This document shows, piece by piece, positions 8,740 to 16,197 of a stretch of 64,000 nt of DNA (its first letter is position 1; each line of letters begins with the position of its first letter). Origin of the DNA: an uncultured Flavobacterium sp. (lineage in GTDB: Bacteria > Bacteroidota > Bacteroidia > Flavobacteriales > Flavobacteriaceae); contig NZ_OY730257.1 of NCBI RefSeq assembly GCF_963422545.1, positions 124,001 to 188,000 on the forward strand, in the 5' to 3' direction. The position numbers and the translations under genes were made by a program. Below the pieces are notes generated by a model, which did no database searches, was not told where the DNA came from, and saw only the letters and a program-made list of their open reading frames with translations.

Positions 8740-9312
8740 ATGAATAAAGGAAAATTAATTGTCTTTTCGGCACCATCAGGATCAGGAAAAACAACTATAG
8801 TAAAACATTTACTTGGGAAAGAAGATTTGAATTTAGAATTTTCGATCTCAGCAGCTTCTCGCGACCCACGCGGAGAAGAAGAACACGAAAAAGATTATTA
8901 TTTTATTTCGTTAGAGCAATTCAAAAAACACATTAAAGCTGAAGATTTTCTGGAATGGGAAGAAGTTTACCGTGATAATTTTTATGGTACTTTAAAATCA
9001 GAAATTGAAAGAATCTGGGCTCTAGGAAAAAATGTGATTTTTGACATTGATGTTGCAGGCGGATTACGTATCAAACACAAATTTCCGGAACAAACTTTAG
9101 CAGTTTTTGTAAAACCACCTAGTGTTGACGAATTAAAACGCCGACTAAAGCAACGTTCTACTGAAAGTGATGACAAAATAAACATGCGTATCGCAAAAGC
9201 TTCTGTTGAATTGGCAACAGCTCCACAATTTGACACGATCATCAAAAATTACGATTTAGATACTGCAAAAGAGGAAGCATATCAATTGGTGAAGGATTTT
9301 GTTTCTAAGTGA
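8740..9312 (+). CDS. gmk: Guanylate kinase
   Basis: Phosphorylates GMP to GDP with ATP. The 190 residues equal the normal length. The P-loop is IVFSAPSGSGKTTIVKHLL (about 7-25), the GMP-binding part includes SAASRDPRGEEEHEKDYYFIS (about 37-58) and FLEWEEVYRDNFYGT (about 70-84), and the DIDVAGGLRIK stretch follows near 100. In the first motif RDPR stands where STRxPR is usual, a variant seen in Bacteroidota. It is likely expressed with yicC upstream and nadD downstream. Confidence 0.97.
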   Translation: MNKGKLIVFSAPSGSGKTTIVKHLLGKEDLNLEFSISAASRDPRGEEEHEKDYYFISLEQFKKHIKAEDFLEWEEVYRDNFYGTLKSEIERIWALGKNVIFDIDVAGGLRIKHKFPEQTLAVFVKPPSVDELKRRLKQRSTESDDKINMRIAKASVELATAPQFDTIIKNYDLDTAKEEAYQLVKDFVSK

Positions 9313-9314
9313 AG

Positions 9315-9560
9315 AGTAATTAGTAAATAGTACAAAAATGAGTGAAATAAGATCTTATAAAGATTTATTTATTTGGCAAAAAGGAATTAAAATTGTCTCT
9401 CTGATTTATCAATTAGTAAAATCATTTCCCAAAGAAGAATTATTTGCTTTAACTAGTCAAACTCTTTACAAAGAAATTTTAAATCAAATTGAAGAAGAAT
9501 CAAAAATGATTAATGCTTTTTCTAAGACACTAAAAGACTAATCACTTTTTACTAATTACT
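9315..9560. repeat. 13-bp perfect inverted repeats flanking the small four-helix-bundle ORF
   Basis: AGTAATTAGTAAA at 9315-9327 and its exact reverse complement TTTACTAATTACT at 9548-9560 bracket the 67-codon ORF. The left copy begins just after the gmk stop and the right copy ends 13 bp before the nadD ATG, so the pair defines a 246-bp unit. Confidence 0.7.
9338..9541 (+). pseudogene. Remnant of a four-helix-bundle protein (23S rRNA IVS/S23 family), internally deleted
   Basis: The 67-residue product begins like the S23/IVP family (YKDLFIWQKGIKIVSLIYQLVKSFPKEELFALTSQ) and ends like its last helix (LNQIEEESKMINAFSKTLKD). Full-length family members have about 115-120 residues. The centre, including the usual RRA..SIPSNIAEG stretch and helix three, is missing without a frameshift. 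The family is related to the Avd accessory protein of diversity-generating retroelements and to ORFs inside 23S rRNA intervening sequences. It probably no longer forms the pentameric bundle, though a short functional form cannot be excluded. It is wedged between gmk and nadD inside inverted repeats. Confidence 0.65.
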
Positions 9561-9573
9561 AGTTACTTTAACT

Positions 9574-10155
9574 ATGAAAATAGGTCTTTATTTCGGAACT
9601 TATAATCCAATTCATGTTGGTCATTTAATCATTGCCAATCACATGGCAGAGTTTGCCGATTTGGATCAAATCTGGATGGTCGTTACGCCTCATAATCCGC
9701 TAAAAAAGAAAGCAACTTTATTAGACGATCATCAACGTTTGCAAATGGTTTATCTGGCAACAGAAGATTATCCGAAAATTAAACCTTCAGATATAGAATT
9801 TAAGTTGCCTCAACCAAATTATACAGTAAATACTTTAGTTCATTTGCATGAAAAGTTTCCAACTCATGAGTTTTCACTAATCATGGGCGAAGACAATCTG
9901 AAAACGCTTCATAAATGGAAAAACTATGAAGTAATTTTAGATCATTATGATATTTATGTTTACCCAAGAATTTCAGAAGAAGAGGAGAATATCGAATTAA
10001 AATCACATCCGAAAGTTCATGTAATTGATGCGCCAATTGTAGAAATTTCTTCTACTTTTATCCGAAACAGTATTAAAGAAGGTAAAAACATTCAGCCATT
10101 ATTGCCTCCAAAAGTTTGGGAATATATTGATCACAACAATTTTTATAAGAAGTAA
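9574..10155 (+). CDS. nadD: Nicotinate-nucleotide adenylyltransferase
   Basis: Transfers AMP from ATP to nicotinate mononucleotide, making deamido-NAD, the second last step of NAD synthesis. The 193 residues are the normal length. The nucleotidyltransferase signature GLYFGTYNPIHVGHLIIANHM (about 3-23) contains the GTYNPxHxGH motif. Further family features are VVTPHNPLKKK (about 46-56), IMGEDNLKTLHKWKNYE (about 103-119) and the C-terminal ISSTFIRNSIKEGK (about 158-171), equivalent to the ISSTxIR motif. It closes the yicC-gmk-nadD group. The large NAD/ADP-ribose cluster begins just downstream in convergent orientation. Confidence 0.95.
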   Translation: MKIGLYFGTYNPIHVGHLIIANHMAEFADLDQIWMVVTPHNPLKKKATLLDDHQRLQMVYLATEDYPKIKPSDIEFKLPQPNYTVNTLVHLHEKFPTHEFSLIMGEDNLKTLHKWKNYEVILDHYDIYVYPRISEEEENIELKSHPKVHVIDAPIVEISSTFIRNSIKEGKNIQPLLPPKVWEYIDHNNFYKK

Positions 10156-10177
10156 AAAATCAGAATTTAAAAATAAT

Positions 10178-10309
10178 GAATAGCCTCCTGCTTTAGCTGG
10201 AGGTTTTTTATTTTGTAATGGTAAATAGCTTTAGCCGAAATACCTCATTTTTGGCTAAAGCCTCTTTAAGCATATTTTCTTATCCTCCAGCTAAAGCAGG
10301 AGGCTATTC
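10178..10309. repeat. 26-bp perfect inverted repeat between nadD and the convergent nadV-like gene
   Basis: The arms at 10178-10203 and 10284-10309 are exact complements (core CCTCCTGCTTTAGCTGGAGG). Each arm can also fold alone. A second pair (CTTTAGCC / GGCTAAAG) lies inside. The left hairpin is followed by a T run and can terminate nadD. Confidence 0.8.
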
Positions 10310-10322
10310 ATAACAACAAAAT

Positions 10323-10410
10323 ATTGTCATTGCGAGGAACAAAGCAACCACACTAACAAAGTACTAATTAATTTAGCAAATGAGATTGCTTCGTTCCTCG
10401 CAATGACAAT
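10323..10410. repeat. Inverted repeat with ATTGTCATTGCGAGGAAC arms
   Basis: The 18-bp arms at 10323-10340 and 10393-10410 are exact complements and extend further with one mismatch. The sequence has the look of a dispersed palindromic element between convergent genes. No coding content is seen. Confidence 0.75.
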
Positions 10411-10414
10411 AAAA

Positions 10415-10440
10415 AAAGCCTGAACATACATTCAGGCTTT
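10415..10440 (-). terminator. Terminator of the NAD/ADP-ribose operon
   Basis: Stem AAAGCCTGAA / TTCAGGCTTT. On the minus strand the hairpin is followed by a T run and lies 8 bp after the stop of the last operon gene. Confidence 0.9.
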
Positions 10441-10448
10441 CGTTATAA

Positions 10449-11918
10449 TTATGCTTCAACATTAATTTCACTTTTAACTCGAGATCTGATATTACTCAGA
10501 GATTGATCTGTTAAAAGTTTTCCGTCTCTGAAAACTTCTTTCAATTCTCCTTGTTTTTCTTCTTCCCAAGAAACATTATCGGTCAAATGATATACACCAT
10601 CAACCAGATCAATTTTCATTAATCCTTTAGCCGATTTTTTAGTTCCGTCATCAGTAATCGGATCTTTAAAAATAGCTCTACCTTCTCCGTCAACTTCTCC
10701 GTAGGTGGCTTTCATTGCAAAACCAAAAGTGTCTCTGGTATTGTATTGGTATGTAAAAGAACCAATTCCTAAAACCACGTTTGTAGATGCAAAACCTTTT
10801 GCTTTTAATCTTTCACAAATCTGGATTGCTCTTGGCACCGTAATACTATCGCCGTAAATGGCTCCAATTTGAGGAATAAGCTCTTTATATCCTTTTGCAT
10901 TAACATCACCTCCAAAAACATCCCAAAGAAGCTCTATTACGCCTTTTTTCTCTTCTTGTGTTTTCCCATTCGGATTTCCGCAAATAATATCAACCGGATC
11001 ACCACTATCAGGACGAATTACTACTTTACCTTCTCTTGAAATAATATCCTCTTTTAATCGTGGTAAATAATCCGTTAGAACTTTCCATAAATCCCAGGTA
11101 TCAGAAACGATAGAAACAATTCCTTTTGGATAAACTTCAGTTATTAGTCTTTTAAAAGTTTCACATTCACCTTCTGTAGTTCCCATACACATTACAGAAT
11201 GTTCCGTTGCAGCAACTGAACCAGCGATTAATTCAGAATCAGAATTGGCGTTGTAATATTCTTCGAAGAAATCAACAGCAGGAATCGTATCAGAACCTGT
11301 AAAACTCAACAAATGCCCTGCTGCAGAAGTTATAGCTGCCTCGATTCCGCCCATTCCTCTCATTGAGAAATCATGTCCCTGCCAATCTACAAATTCCGGT
11401 ACAGATGAAGTTTCGTCAGCATATTTGTCTAAAACTTTACGATATTCTTTTGCAATTGTAGCAGAATTACATGGTAACCAAACCACTGCAGAAAGTAAGG
11501 TTTCAAAATAATTAGTCAACCAGAAAAATTCCGGAAGTGTATTATACATTGTAAACATTGGCACTCTCAAAGGCACAGTTGCTCCTTCTGGTAATGCTTT
11601 AAAAACCATCGGAATATATCCTAAATCATGTAAATCCTCGATATGTTTTGTCCCAACTTGATTTTCGCCTAAATAATTATTGATTCGGCGTGCGTATTTT
11701 TTAACAACTTCTTCTTTTGGTTTTTTAAAGAAATCGGCATCAAAATCATGAATGATATATTTTTTGATGAAATATTGCAATCCAAAAAACACCACTTCAT
11801 CAAGACCTTCAATTCTTGATTTTCTAGGTGTCCAGTTAGAATATACTAAAGTAGTTTTGTCTGGATATTGTCTTCTGTGGTCAACTTTGTAACCGTCTGT
11901 AAGTAATAATGGGTTCAT
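10449..11918 (-). CDS. nadV: Nicotinamide phosphoribosyltransferase-like enzyme (NAMPT/NadV; possibly ADPR-PP-using)
   Basis: 489 residues aligned throughout to the NAMPT family, which joins nicotinamide to PRPP giving NMN. The N-terminus NPLLLTDGYKVDHRRQYP matches the human enzyme. Key residues are present: His240 in TEHSVMCMG (the catalytic His), Asp210 in FTGSDTIPAV (equivalent of the Asp that selects nicotinamide over nicotinate), and Arg302-Asp304 in IRPDSGDPVD (phosphate/ribose binding). It is the last gene of the cluster, 5 bp after the deoxyribosyltransferase-like gene. A PRPP-synthetase-like gene stands at the other end of the same operon. In phages a NAMPT-like and a Prs-like enzyme can instead rebuild NAD+ from ADP-ribose diphosphate and nicotinamide, and the two activities cannot be told apart by eye. 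Confidence 0.9.
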   Translation of the reverse strand: MNPLLLTDGYKVDHRRQYPDKTTLVYSNWTPRKSRIEGLDEVVFFGLQYFIKKYIIHDFDADFFKKPKEEVVKKYARRINNYLGENQVGTKHIEDLHDLGYIPMVFKALPEGATVPLRVPMFTMYNTLPEFFWLTNYFETLLSAVVWLPCNSATIAKEYRKVLDKYADETSSVPEFVDWQGHDFSMRGMGGIEAAITSAAGHLLSFTGSDTIPAVDFFEEYYNANSDSELIAGSVAATEHSVMCMGTTEGECETFKRLITEVYPKGIVSIVSDTWDLWKVLTDYLPRLKEDIISREGKVVIRPDSGDPVDIICGNPNGKTQEEKKGVIELLWDVFGGDVNAKGYKELIPQIGAIYGDSITVPRAIQICERLKAKGFASTNVVLGIGSFTYQYNTRDTFGFAMKATYGEVDGEGRAIFKDPITDDGTKKSAKGLMKIDLVDGVYHLTDNVSWEEEKQGELKEVFRDGKLLTDQSLSNIRSRVKSEINVEA

Positions 11919-11923
11919 ATTTT

Positions 11924-12376
11924 TTATTTTAGTAAATTTTGAATTAACTCTTCTAGTGTTTTAAATTGTTCTATCGAATATCTGTCGCACACAATATCGA
12001 CATTGCCCTTGCGCCAAAAGTTTTCTTCTACGACTACTTTCATTTTATTAGATTGAGCATAAAGCCCAAATTCAAGTAAAGATATTGGCGACATTGTATT
12101 TCCTGCAAAATACATAATAATGATATCTGCTTTTTCTAATGCATTAAGTTCCCAATTAACCTGCTCTTTAAAATTATCATTTTCGATCGTTTGTGACCAA
12201 CTACTATCCCACTCTTTTCTTCTGGGATTAAAAATCACAAATCTGTCTTGTAACAATTCTTCACAACGTTTTTGCCAATTTATCGCTGTATCCATTTCTA
12301 TAGATCCTGCCAAAAAAATCGTTTTTTTATCACTTTGCAAAGGAATTTCTTCTGGGGCTCTAAAAATTTTCGTCAT
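11924..12376 (-). CDS. Nucleoside 2-deoxyribosyltransferase-like protein
   Basis: About 150 residues. The fold family (Nuc_deoxyrib_tr2 type) cleaves or transfers N-glycosidic bonds. Visible motifs are TIFLAGSIEMDTAINWQ near the start, VIFNPRRKEWDSSW, and the stretch NALEKADIIIMYFAGNTMSPISLLEFGLYAQ, whose Glu in SLLEFG fits the catalytic Glu of the family. I choose the ATG at 12376 (MTKIFRAPEE) because the longer frame runs well into the preceding gene; another ATG at 12403 would overlap that gene by 23 bp. In this cluster it may hydrolyse or transfer bases from nucleotides related to NAD or ADP-ribose, which is inference. Confidence 0.75.
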   Translation of the reverse strand: MTKIFRAPEEIPLQSDKKTIFLAGSIEMDTAINWQKRCEELLQDRFVIFNPRRKEWDSSWSQTIENDNFKEQVNWELNALEKADIIIMYFAGNTMSPISLLEFGLYAQSNKMKVVVEENFWRKGNVDIVCDRYSIEQFKTLEELIQNLLK

Positions 12377-12380
12377 CTTT

Positions 12381-13121
12381 CTATTTATTTCTTCCTTTTT
12401 CATTTGAATAGAAACTTTGCACTGCATCACTTTGCCAAAACACTTTTGTTTCAACATCAATACAAGTTAGTTTTCCATAAAAACCGGCTCCTGTGTCAAT
12501 GTTCCAAACATTACAACCTTGCATCGGAATCTTAATATTGTAATGAAGTGTTGGCGTGTGACCAATGTAAATCTCATTATAAAGCAATAATCTTTTGGGA
12601 TATAAAACCGAATCTTTTTGAATTCTTTTATCCATTGTCAAAGCCATTTCCCAAAGTGTTCTATCCCATGAAAAATTACTTGCATAATGCTCTTTTTCGG
12701 GACCATGCATCGATGAAAAACCGGCATGAATAAACAAATTATTATTCTCGTCTACAAAATAATCTTTCATATTTTCAAAAAAAACGAGATGCTTCTCTTT
12801 TTGTAACGGATCAATATCTTTATAACTTTCTATGGTTGATTTCCCTCCATGCAAAAACCAAATATTATTTACAACATCGCTCTTCAACCATTCATGACAC
12901 CAAACGTCATGATTTCCTCTTATAAAAACACATTCTTGTTTCTGAGATAATTCAATCAAAAAATCAATTACTTGTCGAGATTCACTCCAACCGTCAACAT
13001 AATCTCCAAGAAAAACAAGTCGATCATTTTCTTTAATTTCAACTCGATCCAATAATTGAATTAAAGCTTTTAAGCCACCGTGAATATCGCCAAAAACTAC
13101 TGTTCGTTTCATGCTATTCAT
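12381..13121 (-). CDS. Metallophosphoesterase (PPP-type serine/threonine phosphatase-like)
   Basis: 246 residues with the complete calcineurin-like motif set: VVFGDIHGGLKAL (GDxHG, about 9-20), VFLGDYVDGW (GDxVDRG-like), VFIRGNHDVWCHEW (GNHD/E), then IHAGFSS and IGHTPTLHYN carrying the late metal-binding His. These are binuclear metal phosphatases. The PPP subgroup includes PrpE, ApaH (dinucleoside polyphosphate hydrolase) and protein phosphatases. A role in removing phosphates from ADP-ribose-phosphate or nucleotide products would suit the operon but is inference. Four bp separate it from the downstream gene and four from the upstream one. ATG 13112 (MKRTVV) is an alternative start. Confidence 0.85.
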   Translation of the reverse strand: MNSMKRTVVFGDIHGGLKALIQLLDRVEIKENDRLVFLGDYVDGWSESRQVIDFLIELSQKQECVFIRGNHDVWCHEWLKSDVVNNIWFLHGGKSTIESYKDIDPLQKEKHLVFFENMKDYFVDENNNLFIHAGFSSMHGPEKEHYASNFSWDRTLWEMALTMDKRIQKDSVLYPKRLLLYNEIYIGHTPTLHYNIKIPMQGCNVWNIDTGAGFYGKLTCIDVETKVFWQSDAVQSFYSNEKGRNK

Positions 13122-13125
13122 TTAA

Positions 13126-13965
13126 TTATTTAAATTTATTCGATAGCTCCAAATCTAATTTTATCAAAAAGTCTTTCCCGAACTTATCATTTTCTAAATC
13201 TTCATACAAAAACGAAGGTAGTACTTTATCACAGTTTTGTTTGTGACTTAAAATCGCCATACATAAAGCTGCGACAGTATCTGTATCTCCGCCATAATCT
13301 ATACTTGTTTTCAAACAATCTTTCATTGATGTTGCTTCAGAAACAATTTTAATAACTGATTGTGTTGTTGGATATCCATGCATGTCAATTGGAGAATTAA
13401 TTCTATACGTTTCATTTTCCTTCAACGTTTCATTCAAAAACGGTATCAAAGTCGATCCGTCACCCAAATTATATTTGAAATAATGAACAGCCAAAGCGAT
13501 ACGTTTTGCACAACTTATTCCTTCGATGGTGTGATGAGAAGTCTTTGCCTGAATTTCGCAAAACTCCATCAATTGATCTATATTTTTTAGATAACCAATG
13601 CCGTATGCTCTCATTGCAGAACCGTTTCCGTTACTACCGTTATTGATTATTTTAATGAAATCAGTTCCATTTGTACTGGCGTCTAAAGCATTATAAACTC
13701 TATCTGAATATCCACGTCTTTTATCTCTGTGAAAAACTTCGACAAACTTATCAGCAACTTTAATCTCATTCCAGTTTTCCTCTTCTAATAACAATTCTGA
13801 AATTGCGATTGCCATTTGAGTATCGTCTGTATATCTTTTATAAATCTCGGTGTAAAGTCCGTGTTTATGATATTGAGTCAGATCGTTGTTTTGAGAAATA
13901 AAATCTAAATCGCGAAATTCAAAACCTGCGCCATATGCGTCGCCTATTGCTGCTTCTAGTATCAT
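13126..13965 (-). CDS. ADP-ribosylglycohydrolase (DraG/ARH family)
   Basis: 279 residues of the DraG-type fold, which uses two Mg ions to release ADP-ribose from modified proteins, nucleic acids or small molecules. Metal-site motifs are present: GDAYGAGFEF at the N-terminus, YTDDTQMA (Thr46, Asp47, Asp48), SNGNGSAMRAYGIG near 111-124, TSHHTIEG near 142, and YGGDTDTVAALCMAIL (Asp227, Asp229). Nothing essential appears missing. Its neighbours include a macro domain protein and NADAR, two other ADP-ribose removing enzymes with different linkages. The exact target is unknown. Confidence 0.92.
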   Translation of the reverse strand: MILEAAIGDAYGAGFEFRDLDFISQNNDLTQYHKHGLYTEIYKRYTDDTQMAIAISELLLEEENWNEIKVADKFVEVFHRDKRRGYSDRVYNALDASTNGTDFIKIINNGSNGNGSAMRAYGIGYLKNIDQLMEFCEIQAKTSHHTIEGISCAKRIALAVHYFKYNLGDGSTLIPFLNETLKENETYRINSPIDMHGYPTTQSVIKIVSEATSMKDCLKTSIDYGGDTDTVAALCMAILSHKQNCDKVLPSFLYEDLENDKFGKDFLIKLDLELSNKFK

Positions 13966-14008
13966 AAGTATTGTTTTTTGTTGTTAATTTGAATGGAGTA
14001 AATGCTGT

Positions 14009-14557
14009 TTATGATTTGAATTCGATATATTTTACCGGAACTTCATCTGTTAACCAGACATTATTTTCGGATAAATAAAACTTAAATCCGTCTCGATGCA
14101 TTGCACCACTTCTTACCGTTAAAATTTGAGCAGCTCCTCTTCTACTTCCAACTTTTATGGCTGTTTCCAGATCTTTGGAAAGATGCACATGCTGACGGCT
14201 CATTTTTTGTAAACCTTCTTTTTTAATGCTTTCCAAAAACTTTCCAACGGTTCCGTGATATAAAAACTCAGAAGGTTCTGCTTCATCCAGATTTAATTCA
14301 ACTGAAATCGAATGTCCCTGACTTGCTCTGATTTTTGTTTTGTCTTCGCTAAAAGCAAAACGTTTTTTATCGTTATTTTCTACTACGTAATCCAGAAGTT
14401 CTAAATCTAATCTATTCCCTTTTTTATTACATTTTTCAATTAATTCCGCTACATCTGCCCAACCGTTTTCGTCTAATTTTAATCCGATTTTTTCTGGCGA
14501 ATGTCTGAGTACCAAACTCAGGAACTTGCTTACGGTTTTTGTTGTTTTTTCATTCAT
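14009..14557 (-). CDS. kptA: RNA 2'-phosphotransferase (Tpt1/KptA)
   Basis: 182 residues. The family removes a 2'-phosphate from RNA using NAD+, forming ADP-ribose 1'',2''-cyclic phosphate and nicotinamide; some members also ADP-ribosylate RNA or DNA ends. The N-terminal wing starts KTVSKFLSLVLRHSPE with Arg18-His19, IRASQGHS holds Arg77, LYHGT holds His101, and MSRQHVHLSKD holds Arg121, so the Arg-His-Arg-Arg type active site looks intact. It overlaps DUF4291 by 8 bp, which implies translational coupling. Products of this reaction, nicotinamide and ADP-ribose phosphate, could be handled by other enzymes in the cluster. Confidence 0.93.
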   Translation of the reverse strand: MNEKTTKTVSKFLSLVLRHSPEKIGLKLDENGWADVAELIEKCNKKGNRLDLELLDYVVENNDKKRFAFSEDKTKIRASQGHSISVELNLDEAEPSEFLYHGTVGKFLESIKKEGLQKMSRQHVHLSKDLETAIKVGSRRGAAQILTVRSGAMHRDGFKFYLSENNVWLTDEVPVKYIEFKS

Positions 14558-15197
14558 GATTTCCCCAGATTTTAAGTTTTTTATTCAACTCTTCATCCTT
14601 AAAAACGAGCGGCTTTTCGGCAGGAACCAACAAATTCTCTAATTGATTGTTCTGAACAAAACTATATTGCTCTTTGACAAAATCTGAAATATTTTCGATT
14701 TGTAGAATATCTTCTTTGGCAAAAGATTTTATAAAATCATCTCTTAACCCAATCTGAATCGCTCTTCGTTCTAATTTATTCCCGTAAGGATCATGATCGG
14801 GATCCCATTGCAATCTTACTGAGGATGTTTTAACCTCATTTTGCCATTCTTCACGACTTATTCCAAGTGACGAATCGTGAGTAGAATAAACTGCATTTTG
14901 TAAATATTTTTGAAATGCATCTATTTTAAGATGAATTGCCAGTACAACTTCCTGACCTTCTTTAGTTCCCCATCCGTTTCTGTACATCATCCAAAGAAAA
15001 TTTGGCTTGATCCATGTCATTCTGCTAAGACTAAATTCTCCGCCAAAAAATTGATTTTTAGCTGCAAATTCACCTATGGTTTTTCGATAAGATTGATAAA
15101 CTATAATTTTTTCATCGTCATATTGAGCCATTATATGATAGCCTGATTTTGGCCATTCTGTTATTTGCTCATCATATTTTTTTAATTCTATATTCAT
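14550..15197 (-). CDS. DUF4291 domain protein
   Basis: 215 residues matching the DUF4291 family, with YHIMAQYDDEKIIVYQSYRKTIGEFAAKNQFFGG (about 20-53), the strongly conserved SRMTWIKPNFLWMMYRNGWGTKEGQE (about 57-82) and VRLQWDPDHDPYGNKLERRAIQIGLR (about 127-152). No catalytic role is established for the family. Arg, His and Asp in the last two motifs could form an active site. Its gene order beside KptA and other NAD- or ADP-ribose-using enzymes suggests an ADP-ribose-linked function. Its stop overlaps the kptA start by 8 bp. A 69-bp spacer separates it from the macro domain gene. Confidence 0.85.
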   Translation of the reverse strand: MNIELKKYDEQITEWPKSGYHIMAQYDDEKIIVYQSYRKTIGEFAAKNQFFGGEFSLSRMTWIKPNFLWMMYRNGWGTKEGQEVVLAIHLKIDAFQKYLQNAVYSTHDSSLGISREEWQNEVKTSSVRLQWDPDHDPYGNKLERRAIQIGLRDDFIKSFAKEDILQIENISDFVKEQYSFVQNNQLENLLVPAEKPLVFKDEELNKKLKIWGNHE

Positions 15198-15266
15198 TTT
15201 ATATTTTAAATCTCCACAATATTAAATTGCTCGATTTCTTATTTTTTTAATTATTCTTATGTCGTA

Positions 15267-15779
15267 TTATTTTTTTAATACGCTCTTGTAGATCTCATAA
15301 TTCTCATCATCATAACAAACAAATATTACTTTATCTATTTCTGATTCTTTATTGAAATCTTTTACTGTTTTTATTGCAATTTCTGCTGCTAAATCTTTAG
15401 GAAACTTATATATTCCGGTACTTATATTGGGAAAAGCTATTGTCTTAATATTATTTCTAACCGCTAATTCCAGAACTCTTAAATAACAGCTTTGCAGCAA
15501 TTCTTCTTCAAGACTTTTACCATTATTCCAGACTGGACCAACCGTGTGAATTACATATTTTGAAGGCAAATTACCAGCAGTTGTTATGACCGCTTCTCCA
15601 ACTTTACATCCACCTTGTTTATTCCGAATCTGAACACATTCATCTAAAATTGTTTTTCCGCCTTTTCTATGAATTGCACCGTCAACTCCACCTCCACCTA
15701 ACAAAGAAGTATTTGCTGCGTTTACAATTGCATCAACCTGAACTTCTGTTATATCGGCTTTGAGGATTTCTACAATCAT
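15267..15779 (-). CDS. Macro domain protein, MacroD/YmdB type ADP-ribose hydrolase
   Basis: 170 residues forming a single macro domain. The MacroD signature is complete: Asp9 in LKADI (adenine contact), VNAANTSLLGGGGVDGAIHRKGG with Asn20, Asn23 and Asp33, the TVGPVW strand, and the phosphate loop PNISTGIYKFP. This class removes O-linked ADP-ribose from acidic residues and deacetylates O-acetyl-ADP-ribose, and some members act on ADP-ribose 1''-phosphate. The ATG overlaps the stop of the upstream small gene by 4 bp. It fits with the NADAR, DraG and KptA genes of the same unit. Confidence 0.93.
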   Translation of the reverse strand: MIVEILKADITEVQVDAIVNAANTSLLGGGGVDGAIHRKGGKTILDECVQIRNKQGGCKVGEAVITTAGNLPSKYVIHTVGPVWNNGKSLEEELLQSCYLRVLELAVRNNIKTIAFPNISTGIYKFPKDLAAEIAIKTVKDFNKESEIDKVIFVCYDDENYEIYKSVLKK

Positions 15780-16189
15780 TTTTTAAATCTATTTAGTTTA
15801 TCTCTTAATTCGACATTCTCACTTACGAAAGAACGGTCTGTAAAATAAACATTCACAACTTCTATCCCTTCAACTATGTTGTCATTAAACTCTGCTAAAT
15901 CTTCAGATGGAATCCAAAGTTCATTATGATTTTTACTTCCAACATTTTGAACTTCATATTTTTCTAAAAAGGCTGTTTTTACTTCAAAAGCAGTGACGAT
16001 TCCAATAAATCCGGAAAATTCATCAACCGTATTCCATTCTAAAGCAATTTGTTCAGCATATTCCTGATTTGTTACCGGATAAAAAATAGGTTGCCAATCT
16101 AATCTTGGAGGAAACAACTTATATTCTGTCTCCGCTATCAGTTCCATTTCTTTCAATCCTACCGGACGATATAATTTTGTTGTTTCCAT
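15776..16189 (-). CDS. Conserved small protein, often auto-named ADP-ribosylation/crystallin J1
   Basis: 137 residues with no obvious enzymatic motif. The start ETTKLYRPVGLKEMELI is followed by FPPRLDWQPIFYPVTNQEYAEQIALEWNT (about 27-55), an aromatic-rich and probably conserved block. Databases carry relatives under the name ADP-ribosylation/crystallin J1, but the sequence does not resemble the DraG/J1-crystallin fold, so the label probably comes from genome context. It sits between NADAR (8-bp gap) and the macro domain gene (4-bp overlap). Possible roles are an ADP-ribose-binding or substrate-adaptor protein, which is a guess. Confidence 0.7.
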   Translation of the reverse strand: METTKLYRPVGLKEMELIAETEYKLFPPRLDWQPIFYPVTNQEYAEQIALEWNTVDEFSGFIGIVTAFEVKTAFLEKYEVQNVGSKNHNELWIPSEDLAEFNDNIVEGIEVVNVYFTDRSFVSENVELRDKLNRFKK

Positions 16190-16197
16190 AATTAATT

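Noticed and set aside
12377..12460. Extension of the deoxyribosyltransferase-like gene by 28 codons
   Set aside because: It would overlap the phosphatase gene by about 80 bp in another frame and adds no family sequence.
15776..16189. True ADP-ribosylglycohydrolase or crystallin J1 homology for the 137-aa protein
   Set aside because: The DraG metal-site motifs are absent, and the real DraG-type enzyme of the cluster is at 13126-13965.
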